64,000 nt of DNA from the NCBI GenBank assembly GCA_963921195.1, contig OY992539.1:42240299-42304298 (forward strand), written 5' to 3'. Every line of letters starts with the position of its first letter. Position 1 is the stretch's first letter. Made by a program: the position numbers and the translations under genes. Source of the DNA: Pegoplata infirma. Its lineage: Eukaryota > Arthropoda > Insecta > Diptera > Anthomyiidae. The notes below the pieces were generated by a model. That model did no database searches. It was not told where the DNA came from and was given only the letters and a program-made list of their open reading frames with translations. Shown one piece after another: positions 12,350-24,485 of this stretch.

Positions 12350-13440
12350 AAAGTACGTTTATAGTGTCTTGAGGCATTGTTAGCCTTTGGGAATTACAAC
12401 ATTTGGTTGGTTGTTTTAATTTTAGCCTGTTGTGTCTTATTATGTTTATTTTTTTGGTAGTTTTTTTTAATATTATAATTATTTTATGTTTTTTTTTTAT
12501 TTAACTTTAAGTATGGTTTGGTGGGTTTATTATAATATTTTTTATATTTTTGTTGGTTTTATTTTAATTTTAAATTTTATTTATAAATATGGGATTGTGG
12601 GAGGTGAGGAGGGAGAGACTCTGTCGCAATTGCAATTATATTTTATATTGTTTTTTATTTGAAGGGTTTGGTTTTTATTTTCAGATGGTACTCGTAGATA
12701 ACTGTAATATATATTTTTTTTAATTGTATTCAAATTTTATTTAAATTTTTTAATTTTTTCCCTCCATTTGTTTCTGTTGTTTGCATTAAAAAAGTATTTT
12801 TTTTACCATTTATAAATAATTATAAATATTTTAATGTTTAATATTTTTAATTGTTATAAATATTTTTCAGTTTTCAAAAATAATTGTTCTATAGTTCAGT
12901 GGTTTTATTGTTATTTTTTTTTGTTATCGTGATTACCAAATCTGTAGCAAATCATTTTAAGAATGTGACCTTAAAATCTTGATTTCAGGTTTAAAAGCAG
13001 ATTGTCATGTACCTTAATTGGTATCATTTGTAATACAGTACATAATCATTTAATCCTTTTACTTTTGTTAAACTTTGCATGTGAACTTGTTTTAAATTGC
13101 ATTAAATTGAAAACATTGTAACTGGCAGACTCCATCAAAAGTGACAGTTGATACTTAAACCAAAAACAGGAACCGGGTGATCAATGTGGTGTAAATTTAT
13201 TTTTCAAGTATTTTAAAATTGGCCTCCTTGTACTTAAACATAAATTTAAGTTAAGGAACAATTTTTGAAAGTCTCAGAATCAGAAAATTGTTTTATAGAA
13301 AATATATTTTAGAATCTGAAATGTTTTTATAAAAAAAATTTTACCTTGGAAAAACTTAGAAAAATTTAAAAAATAATGGAATCATATAAAAGGCTTAGTT
13401 TCATCACTTATCCTTGAAATAGAAAATATTTGCGAAACTA
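12350..13440. other. AT-rich spacer, no gene seen
   Basis: No repeat family shared with the rest of the window is obvious except 13330-13400, which matches the internal repeat of the 3109-3970 element. No open frame with coding character was found. It could be intron or intergenic DNA. Confidence 0.5.
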
Positions 13441-13452
13441 TTTGCGATACAC

Positions 13453-14225
13453 GGCCGCTGTTCCAAAAAAAGTAATTCACATAAAAAATGTGAATGTAAA
13501 ACCATAGAGTAAAAACAGTAAGAGGCATTATGAGGAAAACCACTTTCCTTTTCGAAATTTGATTTTTAGCCGTAAACTCTGATTATCTCGGGAGTGAAAA
13601 CCAGGGGGCTAATCACGTAAAACGAAAACGATAGACGATACATAAACGACATCTAAATACATATCGTTTTGAAGGGATATTTGAAAGTTTTTCTTTATTA
13701 AATTATTAAAGAGTGTTGTCTGATCCAGAAACATTAAAAAATTTGGAAACATTTCGATTAGTTTAGGAGCAACAAGGCTCCAAAAATCGACGATGGTCAA
13801 CTATCGTTTTATGTGATCGCAGTCCAGAATACACACAAAAGGAAATCGAAGAAACAAAAGAAGACTTACGAATACATTCAAAAGGAATCGAAGAAAAAAG
13901 GAAAATAAACGAATACATTCAAAAGGAACCGAAGAAAAAAAGATAAATAAACGAATACATTCAAAAGGAACTGAAGAAAAAAAGTTTTCTTCCTTGAGAT
14001 AATCGGAGTTCATAACAAGGTTTTCACAATACTTTTTCTCATAAAGCCTCTTACTGTTTTTACTCTATGGTAAAACGAATCCACTTTTTTCGTAATAATT
14101 TTTTAAATTTGAATTATTCGATTTCAACTTTGAATGAAAACGTGATCAACAAAACACTAAACTTGATTTCATGTGATTCGGAAATTTTCATGTTAATTGA
14201 AAAGTTATGAAAGACAGAATAGAGG
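13453..14225 (+). mobile_element. GGCCGCTGTTCC element
   Basis: It starts GGCCGCTGTTCCAAAAAAAG and runs through fragments shared, in reverse order and orientation, with 32226-32513 (CGGAAATTTTCAT, CAACTTCGTATC-like words). It is interrupted by the insertion at 13502-14070. Nothing is encoded. Confidence 0.5.
13502..14070. mobile_element. CCATAGAG TIR element with ~42-bp tandem repeats
   Basis: The ends CCATAGAGTAAAAACAG and CTGTTTTTACTCTATGG are perfect inverted repeats, flanked by TAAAA on both sides (13497-13501, 14071-14075). Inside, 13840-13990 holds three to four tandem copies of a ~42-bp unit containing CGAATACATTCAAAAGGAA. The open frames there on the - strand only reflect the repeat. 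Confidence 0.65.
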
Positions 14226-14278
14226 CGAAAATTTGTTCCTTGGAAATACTTGGAAAAATTAAAAAAAAAATTTTTTGT

Positions 14279-15235
14279 ACACTCAAAAAAATAACTTAGT
14301 CAAAATATTAGTAAAAGGTGTTGTAATTTACCTCAACCAAACTTTAGCAAAAAAAATTGTAAAAATTTACCTTTTACAGTTTTTTTGGCAATTTACTATT
14401 GGTAAAATACAATAATTTTTTGGTATTTTTACTATATTTTCTTGCTATTTTTTTTTTTTATTTTACTATAATTTTAGCAAAAATATTAGTATTTTCCTTA
14501 AAGAAATGGTAATACTTTTTATTTTTTTTTCTTACAAGGGAAGTATCTCAACCCTTATGAACCGATTTGCCTGAAACTTAAAATATATATTAATGAGACG
14601 ATTTTAAGGTTGGGGTGTCTCGACTTTTCGGCCATATCAGTGTTTCAAAATTTGGTTGTTCCCTTATGAAACCATATGGACCTCCGGGAAAATTTCGATA
14701 TCTCACGAACTAACAGGAATATCCTCTAGAGAAAAAACACGTGTCGACTTAAATTTAATAAAGATTATTTCGTATTCATATGGACATCGTAGCTCTATGC
14801 CTTCATTTAAATACCCCCCAAAATTTTCACATTTTCATGAAAAAAGTATTTAACGAAGCCAAACTTTTAAAAGGTTATGCCACCGTTGGATGGGCATTAA
14901 AAAAACCTTTCTTCTCATATGTAAACATCATATATTTTCTTAGAAAGAAATGGCTGAAAAATCAAAAAAACGAATTTTTCGCCATTTTTTGACCCATGTT
15001 TTGAACCCTTAAATCCCCGATATGGCCGATAAGCCGAGACACCCCAACCTTAGAATTGTTTCTTTTATATATATTTTACGTTTTATGCAAATCGGTTCAT
15101 AAGGGTTGAGATACTTCCCTTGTTAGTTTAAAAAAAAAAAATTGTTTCAAGTGTTCTAGTGTGAAAAAAAAATCATTGCAGATTGACACCATAGCAAAGT
15201 AGCCATCCATCAACTTCATGTGCGCTCAAAAATAG
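14279..15235. mobile_element. ACACTCAAAAA MITE split by a Harbinger-like insert
   Basis: It is the same family as 10813-11320, beginning ACACTCAAAAAAATAACTTAG and continuing after the insert with TTTTTTGCTAATTTTA words. The middle is occupied by 14535-15122. Confidence 0.5.
14535..15122. mobile_element. Harbinger-like foldback MITE, TSD TTA
   Basis: Inverted ends CAAGGGAAGTATCTCAACCC and its complement are flanked by TTA (14532-14534, 15123-15125). The arms continue inward (CTTATGAACCGATTTG / CAAATCGGTTCATAAG; GGTTGGGGTGTCTCG / CGAGACACCCCAACC). A 3-bp TTA target is characteristic of PIF/Harbinger elements. No transposase frame is present. A relative with longer insert is at 19707-22537. Confidence 0.7.
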
Positions 15236-15437
15236 GCTACACAATTTTTAGTATTTTTTACCATATTTTTTTGCTAATTTTACCATATTTTTTGCTAATT
15301 TTATATGAAATTTTTTTAAAATTTGCCACCTAAATTGTTAATAAAAAGTTGATAATTTTGAAAAATTATTTTTTTTAAATTTTAACACATAGTAAGATAT
15401 CTAATCTTCAATATCCAAAAGTTTTTTTTTATTTTTT

Positions 15438-17643
15438 TCTATACTAATATTATAAAGAGGTAATGTTTGTATGTTTGTTTTTTGTTTGTTTGTTTGTTTG
15501 TTTGTAGAGGGTAATCTCCGGAACTACTTATCCGATTTCAAAAATGTTTTCAGCAATATTTAAAGTGTTCCTCCAGGACGGACATAGGCTAGGTTTCATC
15601 GACCACGCCCACTTCTACGCCGACTTTTGGCGAAAAAACCTAAAATTGAAAAATCTCCAAAACTACTGAACCGATTTCAAAAATTTTTTCACCAAGACAT
15701 ACTTGGAATGGTCCTTCATGCTGGACATATGCTGGGTTTCATCAACCACGCCCACATCTACGCCCACTTTTGGTAAAAAACTAAAAATTTAAATATCTAT
15801 GAAACTACTTATCCGATTTCAAAAAAGTTTTCAGCAATATTTAGAGTGTTCCTCCAGGGTCGACATAGGCTAGGTTTCATCGACCACGCCCACTTCTACG
15901 CCCACTTTTGGCCAAAAAACGTAAAAATGAAAAATCATCACAACTACTAAACAGATTTCAAAATTTTTTTCACCAATACATACTTGAAATGGTCCTTCAT
16001 GGTGGACATATGCTTGGTTTCATCGACCACGCCCACTTCTACGCCCACTTTTGGTAAAAAACTTAAAGTTTAAATATCTGTGAAACTACTCATCCGATTT
16101 CAAAAAAGTTTTCAGAAATATTTAGAGTGTTCCTTCAGGGTCGACATAGGCTCAGTTTCATCGACCACGCCCACTTCTACGTCCACTTTTAGCCAAAAAA
16201 CGTAAAATTTCAAAATCTCCACAACTACTAAACCGATTTAATTTTTTTTTTCATGCTTGGAATGGTCCTTCATAGTGGACATATGCTGGGTATCATCGAC
16301 CACGCCCATTTCTACGCTCGCTTTTAGCAAAAAAAACTTAAAATTTAAATATCTATTAAGCAACTCATCCGATTTCAAAAATGTTTTCACCAATATTTAG
16401 AGTGTTCCTTCAGGGTGGACATAGACTAGGATTCATCAACCACGCTTACTTATACGCCCACTTTTTGGCAAAAAAAATTAAATTTATAAATCTCCAAAAT
16501 TTTTCATCCGATTTTCAAATTTTTTTCACCAATACTTGGTCCTTTAGAGTGGAAATATTCTAGGTTTCATTGACCACTCCCATTTCTACGCCCACCATCG
16601 GCAAGAAATACGTAAAATTTAAATATGATCAAACTACGTATCCGATTTAAAAAATATTATCACCAATATATATTAAGAATTGTCCTTCAGGGTGGACATT
16701 GGTTAGCTCTCTTCGACCACACCCCTTCTACGCCCACTTTTGGCCAAAAACATAAAATTTCGAAATATCCGAAACTACTCATTTAAAAAATGTTTTCTCC
16801 AGTATTAAGAATGGTTAGACATAGGCCACGGTTCATCTACGTAAAATTTCTAAATATACGAAACTTATTGTGGGATTTCAAAAATGTTTTCACCAAAATT
16901 TAGAATTTTCCTTCAGGGTGAGTTAGGGAAGGTTTCATTAACCACACCCATTTTAAAGATCAATTTGGGTCAAAAGACATAAAATTTTAAAATCTCCGAA
17001 ACTACTCATCCAGTTTCAAAACATTCTGAAAAATGTCCATTTTGGAAATTCCTATTTTACTGGGGCAAATACCTGCAAAGTAGTGAACTTTGTAACTTTT
17101 TCTATCTTCTGAAAGGTTGGTTATAGTAACTTGAAATGTGGGGTCCTCCAGCCGAAAAAATCATTCTGAAAATCTACCTTCTGGAAATTTAGATTTTAAT
17201 GGCGTTATAAGGGTAAATTATTGTACTGTGGTACTTTTTTTTAAAGAATGCAGCCTACATGGAACGAATTGAATTGGAATTTAGAACAAAATAGAATGAA
17301 TTGGGAAACCAATGAATAGAAAAGGAAACGAAACAAAATGGAATATAACGGGGAACGAAATGGGGTGAAACGGGGAATGAAATGGTTTTAATAATTACGA
17401 TATAAGGGCTCGAAAATGTTCAAGAATATTATTTACCGAAACGATCATGTTTCCAAGCTAAACGGGACTGTTTTAATTTTTATTGTTTATTCTAAATAGT
17501 TTTTATGGAAGACATCAAAGATAAAAACAAATAAAATAAAAATTTTGTAGGGAAGAATTATAGAAATGGGGACTCTTATCCTGATCCTTCTTTAATCCAG
17601 TATTTAATATAACCGGTAGCGAAGTTCCGGGCGGGCCTGCTAG
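15438..17643 (+). mobile_element. Helitron-like non-autonomous element
   Basis: The 5' end reads TCTATACTAATATTATAAAG, and the 3' end carries GAAGTTCCGGGCGGGCCTGC followed by TAG then T, matching the TC...CTRR|T rule of Helitrons. After a (GTTT)n tract at about 15476-15505, the body is a run of alternating ~120-bp half-units (ACGCCCACTTTTGG, CCGATTTCAAAAA, TTCATCGACCACGCCC), decaying toward the 3' side. No TIRs or TSD are expected and none are seen. No Rep/helicase frame is present. Confidence 0.75.
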
Positions 17644-17847
17644 TTTTAAATACATGTGAAAAAAATTAAGAATTGGAAAAAAAAATTGTTAATTTTTTAC
17701 AAATTTTACCTGAAAATGTAAGAAATTTCTTGTGTAGACTACTACGCAAATCTCATTTGTTCTACTTAAGCTAAAAAAATGACGCAAAAAAAAATAAAAA
17801 AAGTGAAGTGTTGTTCTTTAAATTTTTTGTTTAAAGTGTTTTAGTGA

Positions 17848-17967
17848 AAAAAAATCTTTTTGGATTTTGATGTTGTTGGAAGTCCAGTTACTGCAACTAC
17901 AGCTGCTGAGAAGAAGGCAAAAGAAGATGCTGCCACCATCAAGCCGAAGAAACCATCCAACAACTGA
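17848..17967 (+). pseudogene. GC-rich exon-like fragment, unknown
   Basis: A 39-codon frame opens after TGA at 17845 and closes at TGA 17965-17967. It encodes DFDVVGSPVTATTAAEKK then AKEDAATIKPKKPSNN, an Ala/Lys-rich C-terminal-looking tail. Its GC content stands out sharply from the flanking AT-rich DNA. Several AG acceptors lie in or before it (17844, 17882, 17886), so it could be the last exon of a + strand gene or a decayed copy. I do not recognise the protein. The opposite-strand frame over the same span is its shadow. Confidence 0.3.
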
Positions 17968-19199
17968 AGTAATACACTGAGGGAAAAAAACGTATTTAAA
18001 TCAAATATTTTCATGTTTATTTTAAGTATGCTACATATTTTTGTAAAAATTTTAATTTTAATATTGTTTCTGATTGATTTAAACAAAATATGTTTGTTTT
18101 AAAATTGCATACAATTTTAATTTAAAATTGATCACTTTAAATTTAATATGCTGTCATTAAAAGTCGTTAAATATTTAAAAAAATCTTATTCAAATATTTG
18201 TATTAAAAACAATATTTTTCGTGGTTATTTTAAAGTTGAACAATTTTGTTTTTTGACATTTAAAGTTTTTTTTTTAAGAAATATAGTAAAGTTGGGCAAT
18301 TTTATTTTAAGTAGATACAATGTTAAAATATTTTTTCATTAAAAAAAAGACGCACATTTTCACATCTCTAAATGTGACGAGTTTTAAGTGAAATTAATTA
18401 AATAAACTAAAGTAAAATTAAAAATTAAAAAACCAAAGTGAAAAAGAATATTATTAACAATAAAAACAAAAATAAAACTGAAAAAAAGTGTAAAAAACCA
18501 AGTGAAAAAAAAATAAAGACAAAGAACACGAGGAGGGGATGTATCTATGTATGTAATTGGCAGAAAATGAAAACTTCTAACTTTAGTTTTTTATATATGG
18601 TATATAGTATTAATTTTAGTGTGTTTATTTTATATTTTTGGTATTTAATTATATTTGTTGTAATTAGATGGAGTGCTACAATTAGGGTAGAAGTACATCC
18701 AAGGCTTCGGCTTTGATTTTTTTATGTATAGCAAAAAATAAAGCCAACAACCAAAATTTAAAGCCAAAGCCTTGTATGTAATTCTACCTTAGATGTACAA
18801 TTAGAGTAGTGTTAATTTTTTAGCTGTGTTATTAAAAAATATTGTAAAAATAATAAAAAAAAACTAAAACAAAAATGTGTATTGTTTTATTTTAAGTTTC
18901 ATGGTTTTAAGGTAAGTAAAAAGCTGCAAAAGAAAAAATGTCGCATATTAAAATTAATATTGGTCAACTTTAAATTAAAATTTGTTGCATATTTAAATTT
19001 AGCATGGACAATTTTAAAACAATATTGTTACATCTTAATTTTAAAATGTTGTCTACTAATCGTGTCATGTTAAAAACAACTAGAAACATATTTAAATTAA
19101 ATAAAAACAAACTTTGTTCTATTTCGTCACTGTTTTATATTTAATTTAAAGTTGTTTCTGTTTGATTTTAATATTTTTTTTTCTTAGTGTATGCTGCTA
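17968..19199. other. AT-rich spacer with a small foldback at 18685-18795
   Basis: The only structure is a ~111-bp hairpin-like element: GGTAGAAGTACATCCAAGG near 18686 and CCTTGTATGTAATTCTACC ending near 18789 are inverted copies. TACAATTA lies on both sides (18677-18684, 18796-18803). The rest shows low-complexity A/T with no coding character. Confidence 0.5.
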
Positions 19200-19592
19200 T
19201 TACTACATTTAAAGAATGTAGTGCTCAAAAACAGGCAAAAAAAAATTTAGTATATTCACCAAATTTTAAATCAACTACTAATCAGAAAAAAAAAAATACT
19301 AAATAAAACAGTTTTTTTTTTACCAAATTACAAATTTTTTTATCTATTTCAATTTTACCATTTTTTTTTTGTAATTTTACCATATTTTTTGACAATTTTA
19401 CAAGGTTGATTTTTTACAAAAATAAAATGGTATTCTTGTAATTTTACCATTTTTTTCCTAATTTTTTGATTAGCAAAATGGTTTTGCTAATATTACCAAA
19501 ATTTTTGCAACGTCCAAAACTACAGTTTTTTTTGCTAATTTTTACCATTTTTTTTTGCTAGTTTTACAATATTTTTTTTTTGAGTGTAATAC
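19200..19592. mobile_element. ACACTCAAAAA-family MITE copy
   Basis: It contains the family words TTTTACCATTTTTTTTG and GTAATTTTACCAT and ends TTTTTTTGAGTGTAAT at about 19592. The left end is ragged. Confidence 0.45.
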
Positions 19593-19807
19593 AAAATTGT
19601 ATATAAAACACTTGGAAAAGATTCGCGATACAAAAAATTTTCTTGAAAATAACTTAGAAAAATTACAAAATAATGGAGGCATATAAATTTTCATATAAAA
19701 CACTTACAAGGAAGGTCTTTCACAGGGCACCTTTAAAATTTTCAGCAAAATTAAAAGTTCAGCGAAATTTTAAATTTTTTTTGCTGTTTTTAGGATGAAA
19801 TCTTAAG

Positions 19808-21918
19808 CAGTGTTGCCAGAAAATATTTGGCTCTTGTCCCCAATTTGAAAAATGAAATCTCCAAAAATACCCTACAAATTATATAAAATCCCCAAAAAAA
19901 ATTTTTATGAATATTTAAATATAAACTCTCTTTTAATTAAAAAAAATGGTGTTTAATAAACAATATTTTTATATTAATTTTAAGGTTACACCTTTTTATG
20001 ATATTTAAATATTAAATCGCCTTCTAGAGATATGGGAATTTGAATTTTTTTGTTAATCAAGCCCCCAAATCCAAAAATTCTGTTGATATTAAAAAAAGTG
20101 TAAATGTTGTCTTTATATTCCTCTTCCCTACAAAATTACATAACATTTGAAAAAAAATCCGGCCTCGATAAGATCAGGAATACCATCAGAATATTGGAAG
20201 TTTAAAATGTAATTTTTTTGGTTTTATCCTTATAACCATTCGAATTTTGAAAAAAAAAAAATATATACTGTTCAAATCAGATATTTGCTTTTTCAAATAT
20301 TTCTGGATATACTCAACGGAATTAGGATTTTAACCCCACGTTCTCTTGAGTATCTACAGGATTTTTTCACAATTCGAATTAGAGATGCGCGCGTGACACG
20401 AATTTTTCGTGATTCACGTGATTCACGCGTGAATCACGCGTGATCGTGAGTGAAATTTATTTTTACTCACGTGATCGTGAGTGCACGTGATTAGAAAAAA
20501 TAGTTTCGTGCGTGAGCGTGCGTGAGTAACTTTTGTTTCGTGAGTTCTCGTGATTGTTTTGTGCTGTTTGAAACAAAAAACAAGTAAAAAAATCGTCATT
20601 ATATCGACTTAAGACGGTAATTAATACAAAATTGTGATTTATATAAATTTTTATTATTGTTTTTAGGAAAATCAATACTTTTTGTGCAAGAAATCGAAAA
20701 ACGTAAAATAAAAATTTGTTAATTTTAATTTCGTGAATCTTCGTTAGCGTGATTATTTCGTGAGCGTGAGAAAAATATTACCAAAAAAAATATTAAAATT
20801 GGTTCAAAAAAGCGTATCTTTAAAAATATGCATATTTGGTTCAAATATTTTTGGATGTAATCAATGGATTTTAAATTTTAACCACTTTACATATCTGGTT
20901 TGAACACGAAATTTCTTGCAAAATTTGGATATTTATTGCAAAAAGGACGTTGTCAACTTCCTTGACATTACCTGATGGTACCCCTGATCGTATTGAGCCC
21001 GGAATTCTTGGATATGTTAGGATTTTTACAAGAAATTTGAATAAAAAAATATATTCCTTTAACATACACTTTTCCAATATTAAAAGAATTGTTGGATTCG
21101 AAGGCTTAGTCCACAAAATATTAAAATGCCTATATCTCGGTTGTCAAATAATTTTTTAAACGACCCACAAAAATACTAAAAGTCAATCAATACAGTTGGA
21201 GACACCAGTACCTATTTTTTGGCCTCCAATACTTTTGACCACCATTTTTTTTGTAAACAAAGAACAAATTTTTTATTTTGATATCCCATTACTTTGCACT
21301 TAAGTAGATCTAAAATAAATAAACAAAATATTTTTTTATTGTTCCCAAATAAATTGGTGGTCAAAAAATAATGGTTTCCTTAGCTGTATTGATTGACTTT
21401 TAGTATTTTTGTATGTTGTTAGAAAAATTATTTTGAAAAAAATTAACTTTGTTCGACCCTCGTAAAACATTTATTATTTACCTAAATTATTTCATCTTGC
21501 CCAATCCAAATGATAGGATTAAGGACAGTTTTACGGGGAAAATAACAAAAAAAAAAACAGTTATAAAGACTGCAATCTTAGTTCATTTAAAAAAAATTAT
21601 TTTTGTTTTTCAAAAAACGTCAAAAAATAATTAAGCATTGTTATTCCAATTTTACTACTTTGACATTAACAAATGAATGCAGCTGTAATTTTTGACTGCA
21701 TTCTGTACCCATGTCAATCTTGTAAATAGGTAATAGTCTTAACAATTTTAAAATTTTTAAAAATTAAATTTAAAGTTTTTGAAAAAAAAAATCCCCGAAT
21801 TTTAGAAAAAGTCCCCAAAAATTAGCGAAATCCCCAAATCCCTCCCCTGGAAATCTTGTCCCCAAACCAAACTCGAAATCCCCATTTTGGGGGCAAATCC
21901 CCTTATCTGGCAACACTG
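19808..21918. mobile_element. hAT-like element CAGTGTTGCCAGA, TSD ATCTTAAG
   Basis: The ends CAGTGTTGCCAGA and TCTGGCAACACTG are perfect inverted repeats flanked by 8-bp ATCTTAAG (19800-19807, 21919-21926). CAGTG-type ends with 8-bp TSDs are classic hAT features. The uninterrupted target is visible at about 39918 in the 39608 element (GAAATCTTAAGTTAAGCC). The subterminal parts repeat CCCCAAAAT/AAATCCCCA words. The interior has a 69-codon open frame (20950-21159) that I do not recognise. No transposase is seen. Confidence 0.8.
20380..20780. mobile_element. CACTCA-type MITE fragment inside the hAT-like element
   Basis: It begins TAGAGATGCGCGCGTGACACG, a relative of the TAGAGATGGGC end at 39608, followed by CGTGAGTG/CGTGATTCACG words. 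The right terminus is not recognisable. Dense CACGTGA/TCACGTG palindromes are the hallmark of the family. Confidence 0.5.
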
Positions 21919-22793
21919 ATCTTAAGTTAAGCCAAATTTCACAATTTTTTTGTAACTTTTTTGGTACGAAAGGAAATATGAAGAGAAAATAAATTACGCA
22001 AACTCAGGCAAAAAAATCGACTCACTCACGCAAAAATCTTACTCACGCACACTCACTCACGCAATTTTTTTCTCAACTCACTCACAATCACGTGAGTAAA
22101 ATTGAATTCAGTCACACTCGCGCGTGATTACGCGTGAATCACGTGAATTACGCTCTAATCTGCTCATGTGCCCATCTATAGTAAAGAGGCGAGCAAAATA
22201 AGAGTTACCTGTTTTTTATAGCTGCCCAATTTCACATTTAGCGGGTCAAAGGAGAGGAGGAAAAACAGGATTTTTTTTCGTTTTTTGAGGATCTTTCCAA
22301 TTTCTTTAAAAGAAACTATATGAACATTTTATACAGATCGAAAGGTTTTTTTAAGGCCTATCCAATGGTGTATAGCTCGTGTCCAAATTCGGCGTCGTTA
22401 AGTTTGTTGTTGTCAAAAATGTATTATCGTTGGGGTAGTTTATATGGAGGAGAGTTATATACGTACGACCGCCATAACACATTCCCATATTCAAGTTACA
22501 GGACAATCGGTGGGTGCCCTGTGAAAGACCTTCCTTGTTAGATATTTGGATGATGAATGGGACCAGATGTTATAACATGTAGTTATGTATAGCGATATGT
22601 TAAAAAAATCGCACATCAAAATTTATTATATAAATTTATCTCGCAATACATAGTGTCACATAATATGATCATATATAAAATAATATGCCTATATAAAAGT
22701 ATATAAGATCATGGTAAATAATTTTTACTCGGGTATATATTTATTCATAGATTTTAAGACGATCTTATGATGTCTGTCCGTCCGTATGTACGC

Positions 22794-23615
22794 TAGAGTT
22801 TCTGAATAACCGATAAATTTAGTAGCCGCGGTTACGGTTACAAAAAATTGAATAACCGATCGGTTTCGGTTATTTTCGGTTATCAGTATTTCATTTTATT
22901 CCGGTGGAAAAACTTAATTTTAAAATAGTTTTTTATAAGAATCAAATTCAGTTTAAATTCACATTTTGGTTTAGCTTCCGCCTATGTCTTTTAAACAGAA
23001 GAATTCAGTTCATCTTCCAAAGATCCAGTGGTTTCTTAAATTCAGAACTGGATAATTCTTCAACTGGATATATACACTTAAGTTATCTCAATAGTAAAGC
23101 AAAAAATTTAAATTAAAAAGATTTTAAATTTGCCATTATAAACCGTATTTTTATTGAGACGAACAATCTAACAATAAGTTATCTGAAACTTCAAATTTCT
23201 AAAATTTGTCTCCACTAGTATGTTGTTTTTTTCGAATTGCGTAAACCAAAAATAAGTCTAAACCCAAAATTATAAAAGTTTTCGTTGGATTCATGGATAT
23301 TGACAGTTATATATCGCCTACCTATAGTGCTTGCCCATTCATAGTTATGCTAAAACTTTCCCATTTTGAATCTCAAAAAAATTAAGAGACCCTTTAAGCT
23401 AGATTCATAACAAAAAAGGGCAAATAATTTTTTTACACTCAAAATTTAATTAAAAAAAAAAATAATTAATTTATCTAGATGCAAAAAAAATTTAAAAAAT
23501 TAAATTCTATTATTAAAAAGCGGATAACCGAAAATATATGGGTCGGTTTCGGGTTCGGTTTTTGGCTTCAATAACCGCGGTTTCGGTTACGGTTTTAACC
23601 GAAACAGAAACTCTA
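22794..23615. mobile_element. TAGAGTTTCTG hAT-like MITE, TSD ATGTACGC
   Basis: The ends TAGAGTTTCTG and CAGAAACTCTA are inverted. The 8-bp repeats ATGTACGC (22786-22793, 23616-23623) are perfect. Subterminal CGGTTA/TAACCG words are repeated many times on both sides. A related CGGTTA-rich element is at 47750-48035. No coding capacity is seen. Confidence 0.8.
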
Positions 23616-23649
23616 ATGTACGCCTGTTGGAACATATGTTTGGCATATA

Positions 23650-24255
23650 CACACAAAAAAAACTTTGTGAAATTACTAGAAAAAGTCTCGTAATCCCATT
23701 TTACTAATATTTGACAGTTTTCCCTGTTTTTTAACAATCAAATTTGGATCGAAATTTACATTTCTTTTTGTAATTTTACAATTTTTTTTGTAATTTTACA
23801 AATTTTCAAGATAAATTTACAAAAAAAAATCTAGTAAATTCATGAAAATTCCTCGTAAGTTTCATTGCGTCAAAAAAGATGTAAATTTATAACTTTATTG
23901 GTAAAAAGCTTGTAAAATTACTAGTTACGAAACCTTCTTGTAAATTTTTTAGTGTCAAAAAATGTGTAAATTTAAAATTTTTTTTTGTAAAAAAAAGCTT
24001 TTTACAAATAAAATTGTAAATTTGCAACTTTTTTGGCGCAATAAAACTTACAAGGAATTCTCGTGAATTTGCTAGATTTTTTTTGTAAAATTACCTATGA
24101 AATTTGTAAAATTACACAAATAATTGTAAAATTAATAAAAAAGGTAAAATTTCAATCAAAACTTTTTCGTTAAAACACAAGAAAAACTGTCAAATATTGG
24201 TAAAATGGAATTACGAGACTTTGTCTAGTAATTTGACAAGGTTTTTTTATTATTT
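23650..24255. mobile_element. ACACTCAAAAA-family MITE copy
   Basis: It begins ACACACAAAAAAAACTTTG and carries TAGAAAAAGTCTCGTAATCCC and, near its right end, the complementary GGAATTACGAGACTTTG. It ends GACAAGGTTTTTTTATTATT. It shows the same order of words as 27313-27785. Confidence 0.55.
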
Positions 24256-24485
24256 ATCTATGAATCGATCATGGATTAATAATAATAATACTTTATGGGA
24301 TCCCGGACCGATATTTCGACAAGATACACAAGGAATGACACAGTGAGTATACCCCCTATACTTTGGTTGGAGGGTGTAAAGAAGGGGGTATAAATAAGAA
24401 TAGAGTGTAATTTTTTGATTTTACTTTTACTTCAACCTCGATGCGAAAGCAGAAGGAAATTTTTGATTTTAACAAAAATTTCATA

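Larger units (their letters stand above)
19707..22537. mobile_element. Harbinger-like element, TSD TTA, with nested inserts
   Basis: The ends CAAGGAAGGTCTTTCACAGG (19707) and CCTGTGAAAGACCTTCCTTG (to 22537) are perfect inverted repeats; the match continues for 25 bp. TTA flanks both sides (19704-19706, 22538-22540). It resembles the CAAGGGAAGTATC element at 14535. Inside are a CACTCA MITE remnant (about 19731-22180) and, within that, the hAT-like element 19808-21918. The whole block sits in a further repeat of the CCGAGTAAAA family. Confidence 0.7.
22728..24410. mobile_element. GTCC element split by two MITEs
   Basis: The left part carries TTAAGACGATCTTATGATGTCTGTCCGTCC-type sequence up to 22793. 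The right part resumes at 24256 with ATGAATCGATCATGG and ends at the PyATACCC-like end TTGGTTGGAGGGTGTA (~24380). The middle is occupied by 22794-23615 and 23650-24255. Confidence 0.5.

Noticed and set aside
20871..21159. hAT transposase fragment inside the CAGTGTTGCCA element
   Set aside because: The 69- and 81-codon frames on opposite strands overlap and show no transposase motif that I recognise.
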